Assembly (NCBI RefSeq): GCF_020906515.1 | Contig: NC_085849.1 | Span: 1,550,001-1,614,000, forward strand | Reading direction: 5' to 3' | From: Vanrija pseudolonga | Lineage: Eukaryota; Basidiomycota; Tremellomycetes; Trichosporonales; Trichosporonaceae | DNA length: 64,000 bases | In this document: in pieces, positions 44,825 through 56,237 of the stretch | Position numbering within the stretch: the first letter of the stretch is position 1 | Layout: each line of letters opens with the position of its first letter | Program-made: the position numbers and the translations under genes | Notes under the pieces: generated by a model | The model's database searches: none | The model's input: the letters and a program-made list of their open reading frames with translations, nothing else | What the model was told of the DNA's origin: nothing

Positions 44825-47663
44825 ATGAGCTCGACTCCGATCCGGCAGCCCCGCGGCCCGCCGTCCTCGGCCTTCCCCCCCGGCGCTGCACCGCCCCCTG
44901 CGCCGTCTTCCTCGTCGTCCTCGTCGACAGCAGTCAGCGCCGGCCCGCCAGCCCCGGACGCAGAGTCGCTCCTCCGCCGCAACAAGACGCTCGCGAACCC
45001 GCGCTCCGGCAACACGCCGCAGCAGCCGGCGTTCACGCCCTCGCCCGCCGACCAGCGCCGCTCCGTCGCAGTCTTCTCGCCCGCCGCGGCGGCCGCGCTC
45101 GCCGCTGCACCCCCCGCTGCGCCGGCCAACAACAGCAACGACCCGCGCTACCGCTCCGGCTCGTTCTCGGGCCTCGCGGGCAGCGCTGTCCCCCCAGTGG
45201 TCCAGATGCAGATCAGCCAGGTCGACGCCGGCCTCGTCCGCCGCCGCTCCGGCCGCGAGTTTGCACAGCATACCCGTACCGAGGAGACTCTGCTCGAGAC
45301 TGAGCTCGCCGAGGAGTACGACAGCACCGCGACGGAGCGCGGGACGTGGGGAAAGGCAAAGGGACTGAGCCGCCAGAGCTCGCTCCCATCACGACGGCGT
45401 AAGTGACTGCGATGACTCGCACGAGAGAGGAATGAGCAGCTGGCTGACAACGGTGTGATACCCCTTCCTCCTCCACTCTACACGCCCGACTTGGCTTCTT
45501 TGCACACGGCTCGTCTCTTCACGGCGCATTCCTCGTCCCCTCTCGGCCTCGCGCTCATCTCCCTCTCACACAACAGTCATGAACGGCGGAGGCGTCAACC
45601 CTGGGCTGTTCACACCAAGCGACGCGCCCGCCATGCCAGCTACCAATGCCCAGTCGGGCGCTGGCAGCATGCAGCCGCCACCGGCGCCACCTCCTCGCCC
45701 TCCCCGCCGCGTCTACCACCCCAGCATTGATCAGTCGCCAGTATCTCCCAATTCGGCAGCCCAGCAGCTTCAACTGCAGCAACAGGGCGGCCACTCGCGC
45801 AGCCACTCGCACACAAACTCGCTCTCGTCCCTCAACATGGACTATGGCCAGCCCTTGTCTGCCACCTCGCCCATTGCGCCAAGCAGCGCCGGCCACAGTA
45901 ACGCTGCGACGGCCGGCGGCGCTGGTGTCTCCCGCACCCAGAGCCTCCGTGCCCAGGCGCAGGCGTCCAACAACTCGATTGACATTTCAAACCTAGGCCG
46001 AAGCGCCAGTATGAGAGCCCCCGGAGAGCTCTCGTGGACCCGAATCGGACAGGGACACACGTCGCCGCCGCCCCACCCATTCAGCGCTGCGACGCCGCCA
46101 CGCCCCGGCCAGTCCAACCTTCCTCCGTTCCAGTTCCCGCCAGTCGACGACTCGGACCTTATCGAGCCCACCGACCTCAAGCGCCACCAGTCTCTCACCC
46201 AGGGCTATGGCTCGTCGAGCCGTGTCCGTGAGCGTCTCGAGCGATCCCAGGCGCTCCTCAGCCTCGAGCAGCGCGAGGACCTCCGTCGCCACCTTGCAGC
46301 GTCGCCCCAAGGTACCGGCTCCCAGAGACATTCGCGCCAGCTCTCGGAGCTCGGCATCGAGGACTCGCCCACAAACCCCATTCAGCGCAGCGTCTGGACG
46401 CCTGGCGTCACTGGCGCTGGTGCCGGCGACGGCTGGTCCCACAGTGCCGCCCTCCAGCTCCAGGAGGCTCTTGACGCCCTCACCCTCAACGGTCGTGACC
46501 CTGCGGTGGGCACGCCCGCTGCCCACCCTGGCGACGAGCCGGCGTGGGTTACCAACCTCGTCGGCATGCCCGGCCAGCCGTCACCCCAGCCGCCCTCGAG
46601 GGGCAACTTTGGCTGGGACGACAGAGATCCGGCCGCACTCCGTGCCGCTGCGGCGGCCTACGGCGGAGCTCCCCTGCCCGGGTGGGCCGGTGCACCCCAT
46701 CTCCAGCAGCCAGGCAACCTCTTCCAACAGCAGCAGCTGTACGCTCAGGCTCAGGCCCAGCTCAAGCTCGCCGCCGCTGGCATTGGAGCCGGCGGCATCC
46801 CCGGCCTGCCACCTATGCCCCATCTTCACCCTGGTGGTTACCCCGTCGGAGGCCAAGGCTACCTGGGCCCCGCCTTCACGCCCCAGTACCCCACTCCTCC
46901 TGGCACGGCCATGGGTGGCGGTCCCGGTGGTGGTGGTGGTGGAGGCGGCGGTGGTGGCGGTGGACCCAACCACCCGCTCAGTGCGCAGGATCTCGATGTT
47001 ATCGAACTTGCCCGAAGCAAGGGCCTCAACCCCGCCACCTTCGACACACACCCCCAGTTTGCCCGTTTCTTCGTCATCAAGTCTTATACTGAGGACGATG
47101 TCCAAAAGTCGCTCAAGCACGAGATCTGGTCGTCTACCGTGCTGGGTAACAAGCGTCTCGACACGGCGTTCCGCGAGAGCAACGAGCGTGGTCCCATCTA
47201 CCTCTTCTTCTCTGTCAACGGATCCAGACACTTTTGTGGTGTTGCTGAAATGCTCACGCCCGTCGACGAGACGCAATCGTCGACCGTCTGGGCTCAGGAC
47301 AAGTGGAAGGGCATCTTCAAGGTCCGCTGGATCTTTGTCCGCGATGTACCAACAGCCGCCCTTCGCCACATTCGCCTAACCAACACTCCTGAGCGCAAGC
47401 CCATCACAAACTCGCGCGACACGCAGGAGCTGCCGTACGAGGCCGGTTGCGAGGTCCTGCAGATCTTCCTCGACCACCAGCACAAGTCCAAGACGAGTCT
47501 CCTCCAGGACTTTGCCTACTACGAGAGACTCAGCGCCAACCGTGGTCCCGGCGGCGCAACGAGCCCGACGCCGCCCGTCGGTCACTCGGGCCAGGCTACG
47601 CCGCACGTCTATGGCGGCAACGCCCAGCAGGTTCCCGTCCAGCCGGCCGGTAACCGTATCTAG
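44825..47663 (+). CDS. YTH-domain RNA-binding protein (m6A reader)
   Basis: Two exons, 44825-45398 and 45577-47663, encode 886 aa; the 178 nt intron joins an in-frame N-terminal exon, although a start at 45579 would also give a complete domain. Residues 1-640 are low-complexity, rich in Ser, Pro, Gln and Ala, with a Gly run at about nt 46919-46965. The YTH domain spans about 665-835: FARFFVIKSYTEDDVQKSLKH, IWSSTVLGNKRLD, FFSVNGSRHFCGVAEM, VWAQDKWKGIFKVRWIFVRD and TNSRDTQELP. The tryptophans of IWSS and of WAQDKWKG match the aromatic cage that holds N6-methyladenosine in YTHDF-type readers. It should act in cytosolic mRNA stability or translation. Confidence 0.93.
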
Positions 47664-48169
47664 GGCGCACAACGCACGCGTCGATCACACGCGCGACACG
47701 ATCATTAATATTTGAGAGAGCAGCAGCAAAACGCATTTTTCTTCCCAGGCGGACGGTCGGCGGTCACACTGGCACGAGATGATGATGATGATGGTGGCTG
47801 GTCCCTTTACATCAAAACATCCACGACATGACAGTCACGAGGAAGGCAGAGTGATACATACCGGAGTGATATCTGTGAGGCGTGTACAGTGCTATGCATA
47901 TTCTACCAACGCGGGAAGTGTGGGAGGGGGTAGTGTGGCAGGGGGAAGCTTAACCTGGGTGATGAAATAAATTCGACGCGTCGTGGCGTGGTTCGCCGCG
48001 TGCGCGACGCGTCTCGTTTCCCTTTTGGTGAGGTTGCGCTCGCCCCCTCGCAATGTCACTTTGCTGCCTCGCCTCGCCGCCTCGCCTCCTCGCCCCCCCG
48101 CGACTCCCCTGAACCTCTCATCTCATCTCTTTCTTCCACCTTCTCATCCACCAACAAAGACAAACAACA
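47664..48169. promoter_or_regulatory. MCM2 promoter region
   Basis: This 506 bp region contains MluI cell-cycle boxes (ACGCGT) at 47976-47981 and 48007-48012, 31 bp apart and 158-194 bp before the MCM2 start, plus a third at 47676-47681 in the 3' flank of the YTH gene. The last 100 bp are CT-rich. Confidence 0.6.
47976..48012. promoter_or_regulatory. Pair of MluI cell-cycle boxes (candidate MBF sites)
   Basis: Two ACGCGT hexamers at 47976-47981 (inside the palindrome CGACGCGTCG) and 48007-48012. In yeasts this motif binds the MBF factor (Mbp1/Res with Swi6) and drives G1/S expression of replication genes. Their place just upstream of MCM2 fits that role; binding itself is inferred. Confidence 0.6.
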
Positions 48170-51134
48170 ATGGCAAGTAGTACAAACTCTCGCATCCACC
48201 ACCCTACTGACACACCCGGACAGTCTTCCCCCATCCCCCCGACCTCATCGCAGACACGGAGCAAGAGGCGCCGCAGCGTGTCGTCTGCGGCCGACTCGAC
48301 GGGCGCGGGGCCATCCGGCCTCGGCGGCGGCGCGGCGCGCTCGTCCTCCCCGCCACCGTCGTCTCTGCCCCCTTCGTCCCCTCCCGCCCCGTTCTCGGAC
48401 TTTAGCGACGACGAAGTAGGCGACGACGAGGAGGACATGCGCGCGCGTGGACGGCGCGACGCCGCCGCCGACGACGACGACGAAGACGACGAGGGCGAGG
48501 ACCTGTTCAACGACAACGTCGTGCGCGACTACGAGTCCAACGCCGACCTCGACCGCTACTCTGATGCCGATATCGACGACCGCTCGTCCCTGCCCGAGAT
48601 GTCGCGCACCGAGCGCCTCGCCGCCGAGCGCGAGATGGCCCGCCGTGATCGCGGACTGCCGGGTACGCGTGCTGCGCGCCGCGGTCGCGTCCCGACGTTC
48701 CTCCAGAGCGACGACGACGACGACGGAGGCTACGATGGCGGGCTTCTCAGCGGCATCAACACGCGCCGCGCTCGTCGCCACTACGACGAGCGTATTGAGG
48801 AGGACGACGTCGAGGATGATGATGTGAGGGGAGGGGGGCGGGAGTTGTGGAGAGAGAGATGTGCTGACGCCACGCGCAGGAAATGTCGCTTGAGCACCTT
48901 GGCGACATCAAGGCGTCGTCCATCGCCGAGTGGGTCGCCGTCCCGTCGGTCCGCCGCGCGATCCAGAAGCACTTCAAGTCGTTCCTCATGACCTATGTCG
49001 ACGCCAACGGCCAGTCGGTCTACGGACAGAGGATCAAGCACCTCGGTGAAGTCAACTCCGAGTCGCTCGAGGTGTCGTACCTTCAGCTCGCAAAGTCGCG
49101 TCCCATCCTCGCCTACTTCTTGTCCAACTCGCCCCAGCCGATGCTCACAATCTTCGACGAGGTCGCGCTCGAGGCTATTCTGCTCTACTACCCCTCGTAC
49201 GACCGCATCCACTCGGAGATTCACGTCCGCATCATCGAGTTCCCGGCCGCCATGACACTCCGCGGCCTGCGCCAGGAGAACCTCAACACGCTCGTTCGCG
49301 TCTCGGGTGTCGTCACCCGCCGCACGGGTATCTTCCCGCAGCTCAAGTATGTCAAGTTTGACTGTGGCAAGTGCGGCACGACCCTCGGCCCGTTCTACCA
49401 GGACACGACCAAGGAGCTCAAGATCAGCTTCTGCCCCAACTGTACCGCTCGCGGACCGTTTACTGTCAACTCTGAGCAGACCGTGTACCGCAACTACCAG
49501 AAGATGACTCTCCAGGAGTCGCCCGGCTCAGTTCCTGCTGGTCGTCTTCCCCGCCACCGCGAGGTTATCCTCCTCTGGGACCTGATCGACTGTGCCAAGC
49601 CTGGAGACGAGGTCGAGGTCACCGGCATCTACCGCAACAACTTTGACGCGTCGCTCAACTCGAAGAACGGCTTCCCCGTCTTCTCGACCGTCCTCGAGGC
49701 CAACAACATTACCAAGAAGGAGGACATTTACGCGTCCATCAACCTCACCGAGGAGGACAAGAAGACGATCCGCGCCCTCGCCAAGGACGACCGCATTGCC
49801 AAGCGCATCGTCAAGTCGATTGCCCCGTCCATCTACGGCCACGACGACATCAAGACTGCCATTGCCCTCTCTCTTTTCGGCGGTCTGTCCAAGGATGTCA
49901 ACGGCAAGCACCGTATCCGTGGTGACATCAACGTTCTGCTCCTCGGTGACCCCGGTACTGCCAAGTCGCAGTTCCTCAAGTACGTCGAGAAGACTGCCAA
50001 CCGTGCCGTGTTCACTACCGGCCAGGGTGCCAGTGCCGTCGGTCTCACCGCGTCGGTCCGCAAGGACCCCGTCACGCGCGAGTGGACTCTGGAGGGTGGT
50101 GCGCTGGTGCTTGCCGACAAGGGACACTGCCTCATCGACGAGTTTGACAAGATGAACGACGCCGACAGGACATCGATTCACGAGGCCATGGAGCAGCAGA
50201 GCATCTCCATCTCCAAGGCGGGTATCGTCACGACTCTCCAGGCGCGCTGTGCCATTGTCGCCGCTGCCAACCCTATTGGTGGCCGTTACAACCCCACCAT
50301 TCCGTTCCAGCAAAACGTCGAGCTCACCGAGCCCATTCTGTCGCGTTTCGACGTCCTCTGTGTCGTCAAGGACGCTGTCGACCCGGTCCAGGACGAGATG
50401 CTCGCGCAGTTTGTCGTCAGCAGCCACATGCGATCGCACCCCGAGTTCAAGAACGACTCGGACGAGATCAACACGACTACGGCCGTGGACGCAGACGTAG
50501 GTGGTTACGTGGGGTACAGCAGCTAACCATCCAGATCATCCCCCAGGATCTCCTTCGCAAGTACATCATGTACGCCAAGCAGCTCAAGCCTCGACTGGAG
50601 AACCTGGACCAGGACAAGCTGGCCAACCTGTACGCCGAGCTGCGTCGCGAGTCGCTTGCCACGGGTTCGTTCCCCATCACGGTGCGCCACCTGGAAAGCA
50701 TGATCCGCATGTCCGAGGCGTCTGCCAAGATGCACCTCCGCGACTATGTGCGTCTCGACGACATCAACCTGGCCATCCAGGTTACTGTGGGCTCGTTTGT
50801 GCAGGCGCAGAAGATGAGCATCAAGAAGACGCTCGAGCGCGGCTTCAGGAAGTATGTCCACCACGCGACCGACGACAACGAGCTGCTGTCGTTCCTCCTT
50901 GGCAACATTGTCAAGGACAAGGCGAGGTTGTACGCCGCCCAGCACCAGGGCCAGCACCCCGAGAAGATTACCGTGCGCGTCGCGCAGCTCGAGGACCGGG
51001 CAAAGGAGATGGAACTGTACGACGTTCAGCCGTTTATGCGGTCGGCGCTGTTCAAGGCGAATGGGTACGCGTTCACCGCTGGCGAGGGCCACGGCACGAT
51101 TACCAAGACGTTTGCCGTCACGGCGTCCGAGTAG
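48170..51134 (+). CDS. MCM2: DNA replication licensing factor Mcm2
   Basis: Exons are 48170-48823, 48880-50496 and 50535-51134, encoding 956 aa. A GC-AG intron at 48173-48223 (GCAAGT ... CTGAC ... CAG, 51 nt) probably lies right after the ATG and would give 939 aa, starting [18 protein letters not shown]. The N-terminus is acidic and Ser-rich, then comes the Mcm2 N-terminal domain ([28 protein letters not shown]). A zinc finger C-x2-C ... C-x2-C (CGKCG, FCPNC) follows. The AAA+ core has Walker [10 protein letters not shown], Walker [10 protein letters not shown] and the arginine finger SRFD. It is one of six subunits of the replicative MCM2-7 helicase in the nucleus. MBF-type boxes lie upstream. 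Length compares with 868-904 in yeast and human. Confidence 0.97.
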
Positions 51135-51336
51135 GCGTCGTCCGAGTAGATAGAGTAGTGTACACGCGCGCGCGAGGTCGTAGAGGTTTTTTGTAATGTA
51201 TCATGATTATGCTTGTGACGGGCCAGAAACCGTGGCGGACCTCCACCTTGGGCGGCCGGTGCCTGAAAACACAAACCTCAAAAGTTGAACTGAACCGCCA
51301 AGTGCACAGTGCTCATCGCGCACACTCACTACGACA

Positions 51337-52471
51337 ATGTCAACACGGCGCGACTCGACATCATCCGGTAGCGGCGACGAGGGGGGATTCGGGCTAGGCG
51401 AGCTGATGCCGGTGAGTGGGCTGCCCTGCGTCTTTCTCCACCCTCCCCCTTCTCCTCCTCCCCTCGTCCCTCCCGGATCGCAAAGCTAACACCCCCAGCG
51501 CTCCCCATCCCCCGAACCCATCCCCTTCTCCTACGCCTCGTACGACCTGCCCGAGTCGCTGGGATACACCGCCGCGGACGGCGGGCGGGAGGTGTCGATC
51601 CGGCTCGTGGGGAGCCATCCGCTGTGGGGACATCATTTGTGAGTGTGCCCAAGGGGGTTGTGCGGTGCGGGTGCGAAGGGTGCTTGGGCGGGGTCACGGT
51701 GGAGATACTGCCATGGAACTATGGCGGGATCGATACCCGTCTCCAGGGTCTGTGACAAGCCCCGCCCGCCCGCCTCGCCGCCTCGCCGCCTCGCTCCGCT
51801 CGGCGTCGACGACTGACACCCCCGCCAGGTGGAACACGGCCCGCGTGACAACCACCTACCTCCTAACGCACGCGCCGACCCTGCTGCGGGGCAAGCGCGT
51901 CCTCGAGCTCGGCGCGGGCGGCGCGCTGCCCTCCGTCGCTGCTGCGCTAGCGGGCGCAGAGTGCGTCGTGGCGACAGACTACGCCGACGCGGCGCTCATG
52001 GAGAACATTGACGTCAACTTTGAGCGGAATTTGCCTTCTGCGGTGCGGGGGAACGCGCTGGCGGTCGGACATACTTGGGGGCATGATGTCGCGCCGCTCC
52101 TCGCGGCTGGCGCCGCGGGCAGCTCCGCCGCCGACGGCCGGTACGACCTCGTCATCCTCTCCGACCTCATGTTCAACCACTCGCAGCACGACGCGCTGAT
52201 CAAGACGCTCGACGCGACGCTGAGCCTCGCCAAGGGCGTGCCGACGGCCGAGGGAGCCGCCCCGCAGACCCCCTGCGCGCTCGTGTTCCTCACGCACCAC
52301 CGCCCACGCCTCGCCGACGCCGACATGGCCTTCTTCCCGCGCCTCGCGGCGTCCGGTAGCTGGGGGTACGAGCGCGTCGTGGAGGAGTGGACTGGGCCCA
52401 TGTTTGACAACGACCCGGGAGACGAGCGCGTCAGGGGCACGGTGCATGGGTTCCGGTGCTGGCGGTTGTGA
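51337..52471 (+). CDS. EFM7: EFM7-type protein methyltransferase (former NNT1)
   Basis: Exons are 51337-51411, 51499-51638 and 51829-52471, encoding 285 aa. The S-adenosylmethionine-binding motif I is VLELGAGGALPS, with motif-II-like ECVVATDYADAALMENI and the post-motif YDLVILSDLMFNHSQHD. The entry to the domain is HPLWGHHLWNTARVTTTYL, and FTHHRPRLADADMAFF-like sequence (here LTHHRPRLADADMAFF) is typical of the Efm7/nicotinamide N-methyltransferase-like group. In yeast Efm7 methylates the N-terminus and Lys3 of elongation factor eEF1A. The second intron is 190 nt, longer than usual. It lies 202 bp after MCM2 on the same strand, with no obvious link. Confidence 0.85.
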
Positions 52472-52963
52472 GCGCCGAGCGGGGCGGAGCGAGGCGAGGA
52501 GTGGGGAGTGCAGGGAGTGACTGCGTGGCTGCGTGATAGCTTGTGATGATAGACGCCCGCCCTCGCGACAAGCGACAGCCACCACGGCACAACCTGTATG
52601 CATCATGCAGCATGGATCGGACCTTGTATCGCCGCCATTGGGCAGTGCGTGCTTCTACACACACACACGAATGCACAGAAGCAGCAATATACGGTGTGCA
52701 GCGTGCCCGCGGAGTGTGCCACGCACCGCCTACAGCGCCCACCGTTACTCGGCCGGACAACACCGCTGCAATGTGTCTTTCAGGGTGCGCGTCATGACGC
52801 CGACTGCACCACCCACCCCACAGCGACTTCGTAGGCAGCGGCAACGACCCACACTGACCGGGCCTTGTCAAGCCGAGCTTGCTTGGCCTTGTGCTTTCTC
52901 TTTCTTGTACTTACACTACCACAACACACCACCCCCAACCCCACCCCCCACCACCACCTACCC
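52472..52963. other. Intergenic between EFM7 and the RING ligase gene
   Basis: This 492 bp region ends with a CA/CCACC-rich leader. No gene or RNA is supported. Confidence 0.45.
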
Positions 52964-55443
52964 ATGCAGCGGCTCGCGCCCCTGCCCGGCCAGCTGCGCG
53001 CGCAGCTAGACGCGGCGAGTGCGCGCCTGAGCCGCGCGCTGCACTCGCTCGTCTTCAGCTTTCCTAGCCCGGCGGCGGCGGGGAATACTACCTCCGGCGC
53101 GGCGGCCTCGGTGAACGGCACCGCGTCGCCAAAGGGCATCACCGCTGGCACCATTCTGGACAACACCACCGACAGCATCCTCTCGCAGCCCGGCGAGCCG
53201 CGCGCGTGGGCTGGCGGCGTGGGCCCGCTCAGCTTCGCTGGCAGCGGGTACGGCGTCGTCCTCATCGTCATTGTGTGTGCTGTGCCTCCACTGCGCTGCT
53301 TCGTCGCTGACCCCACCCCACAGGCAATCCTCCTCAACCGTATCCACCACATCGTGCAGCGTCCCCAGCACCCGCCCGCGCGCGCCGGCGGCGGCGGTGC
53401 CCGCGCGGCGCTCCAGGCAGCCATCACCTCGCCGGGCATGTCGACGGCGATCCGCGTCCCCGCCGTCATGGTGCTCGCGCGCGCGTGGGCGCTGTTCACA
53501 GTGCTCACGATGCAGGTCGCCGACGTGTGGCCGCACGACGTGGTCAGTCGCTCGGCAGAGTGGGTCGCTGGCCTGCCTGCGCTTGTTAGGCCGGTCGCGG
53601 CGTACGGCGCGCGCGTGGCGGACCGGCTCGGCGCGTGGGCAGGCGACAAGCACATGCAGCAGGTCTGCTGGACCGTCTTCCTGTGCGTGTGTGCTGCGCT
53701 CGTGTGCGGTGCGCTCGCCAACGGTCTCGATCGCGGGCGCCGGCGTGACGTCGGCGCAGGCTTCAACTTGGTACGTCGTAGATCGGCCGCCGGTCGTCAG
53801 GCATTGCGCACGCGGGCGAGCGAGCTTGCTGCTGACGCGCCCAGTTCCACTTCTCCTTCCTGCTCCACCTCTACTCGTCCCCTCTGACGCACCACAACCC
53901 CCCGCCGAAGGCAAACCACGGCCGCCCAGACGTCCACGCCCTGTTCCAGCTCTGGCTCGGCCTCACCGAGTTTACATGGCTCCAGATCAACGAACTCTCC
54001 CCCGTCCTCCGGCAGAACCTGCTCCTCCCCACCGGCGTATGCGGCGTCCTCGGCCTCCTGCACTTTGTTCACGCCCTTACAATCTCGCCACCGAGCCTGC
54101 CCTCCCTGTCCTTTGTGACGCACCTGCTGGCGCTGTTCCTCACGATCATCATTTCTTGCACGGTTGTCCTCAAGGCCTTCACCCACATCTTCACCCTCGG
54201 ATACCTCCCCTCGCCCATCTGGATCAACCTTCTCCCGAATGAGGGCGCCGTGCCGTCCCTCGAGGATGACTTTGGAGTGGCGCTCCTCAAGCTTGGCACG
54301 GCGTGCATTGAAGCAACGTCATACTCGGGATTGAAGAACGAGCTTGCGCCCGTCGAAGAGGCCCGGCCCTGGCTCGAGCTCTCGGCGAACGGCTGCGACC
54401 AGGTCAACCCGGGCGCTGGTGTCGGTGGCTTCGGAACAGCCATTACCGACATTCATGTCGCCGAGCTCCGCGACCCGAACGCTGACTCGCCATTCTCCGA
54501 CGCGCTTGCCAACTTTTGGAAGGCCGCTGCGGCCCTGGCATACGACATGTTCTTGGTCCTGCTGTCGACGCCCATCGGCAGGAGGATGTTCTTGTTGACG
54601 GTCCGCACGTGGCACGCCCGGTGGTGGTACGGTCCTCGGTCATGGCGCTTCTGGCGCCGCGAGGCCTGGGCCGCGCCCCCGCCCAACCCAATGGGCAACG
54701 GGTTTTTGACCATCCTCATGAACTCGCTTGTTGTTGGTTCCCAGCGCCGGGAGCCACGCCTTTTCACGGCGCCACCATCACGTGCTTCTCGCCGCCCAAC
54801 GCCCGTGCCCGACGAGTACACCTTTGATCAGGTGCTCCGTGGCGAGGTTGTCATCGAGGATGACGAGGACGAGTGGGCGGCTCAGACCGTGGTCGATGAC
54901 GAGGAGGGCTGGGAGAGCGATGCTGGCGAGCCATCATCAGCCGTGGCTTCTGACGACGAGGACGACGACCAGACGGGTTCGCTCTTCCGCGACCTCGTGG
55001 TGAGAGACAACACGCCAGACCCAGATCAGGCGTCACTTCAACCCATCTTGCTTGCACACCTGACGTCGACGGGTTCGCCACTTACGCGAAGGCGATACGC
55101 GGCAATCCTCGGATCGGGCGGCGGCGCGTCTGGATCGGCCTCGGGCCCCTCGACACCGACACGACCAGGCGCTGGCTCCCTCCACGACATTGTGCTCACG
55201 CGCCGGACGCAAGCGTCGGCTCTGGCCACGCCACAGCAGACCGACGAGTGGGCCGACGAGCGGCGCCACACGTGCGTCGTTTGCATGGTGCAGCCGCGCG
55301 ACGTTATTCTGTGGCCGTGCCGTTGCCTCCTCATGTGCAACGACTGCCGCGATAGCTTGGCGAGTAGGCTGTCGCCGACGGACCACAACTGCCCCAACTG
55401 CCGTACAAAGGTGGACGGGTTCAGCAGGATCTATGTGCCGTAG
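52964..55443 (+). CDS. Multi-span membrane RING E3 ligase, Asi1/Asi3-like
   Basis: Exons are 52964-53272, 53324-53770 and 53845-55443, encoding 784 aa. The intron 53273-53323 has no in-frame stop. There are several membrane spans: SGYGVVLIVI/AILL near residues 95-108, WTVFLCVCAALVCGAL near 230, LLLPTGVCGVLGLLHFVHAL, and SFVTHLLALFLTIIISCTVVL. An acidic, disordered stretch rich in Asp/Glu follows, and a C-terminal C3HC4 RING lies at about residues 729-775 (CVVCMVQPRDVILWPCRC, CNDCRDSL, CPNCRTKVDGF). Membrane protein plus extreme C-terminal RING is the layout of yeast Asi1/Asi3, inner nuclear membrane ligases that degrade mislocalised proteins and amino-acid-signalling transcription factors. 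The link to Asi is by architecture only. N-glycosylation sequons lie near the N-terminus. Confidence 0.8.
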
Positions 55444-56237
55444 GAGAGAGATAGAGTGTATGTCATAGTGCGTATACGAGGGGGAGGGGAGACGCGAGGG
55501 GGAGAGGGCAAGGTTGATCTATGGTACCTCCCTTGTTCATTGTTTTGCTGCTGTCTTTCTCCTGGGTGTTATTTGCAGCTGCAGCAGCTACAACAGTCAG
55601 TGTCGCTTGAACAGGTCGCATACTGCACCTCCCAGCGCTGCCACTTGACGTTGCCCGATGCCACGAATATTGACGGGATTAAACGGAATTAGGCATGTGA
55701 GTCGGTGGCCCCGCCTTTGAGCGTGGCTTGATTTGGATTTGGCTCCATCTCTGCGTAATCAGAGTGGCTCGAATGGCGCAGCAGCCAGACTGCCTCCTTT
55801 CTGCCCCCCCCCTTCCCCGCGCCGCCGCCTTCCTCCATATTGAGCGCCGCCGTCATTCCACGGTCAGATTTTTGGGAGGCATCCACCCCGGTCTCGACCA
55901 CCAGCCAGCACACCTACCCAGCCAGCCAGCCTGACGTAGCACTGTCAAAAATCACACCACCGCCCTCTTCCACTGCAGCACTCTGCACCACACACCACTC
56001 ACTCACACCGCTGTACCCCGCGACAACGACGAAGACGGCACCCCGCCCATCGCACCGCACTCGCCCCGGCCCCAACCCGACTGTCCCGATAGCGACCAGC
56101 CAAAAGTCCAAAATCGCCCCTGTCTACGCGACCCACCCACCAACCCCGAACATCCTCGACGCGGTACACCCGACGACGACGCTACTCAACTACCCCTGTA
56201 ACTCGAGAAAACGAACGTGCATAGCCACATCACCGCA
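55444..56237. other. Intergenic between the RING gene and the PRPP synthetase gene
   Basis: This 794 bp region holds the RING gene's 3' end and a C/A-rich promoter/leader. No gene is supported. Confidence 0.45.

Noticed and set aside
45579-47663. YTH gene read as a separate gene starting at 45579
   Set aside because: The upstream exon 44825-45398 joins in frame through a good donor and acceptor and has similar composition, so one gene is simpler. The shorter form remains possible as an isoform.
49528-50439. 303-codon minus-strand frame inside MCM2
   Set aside because: Lies wholly opposite the conserved MCM AAA+ core and shows only low-complexity composition.
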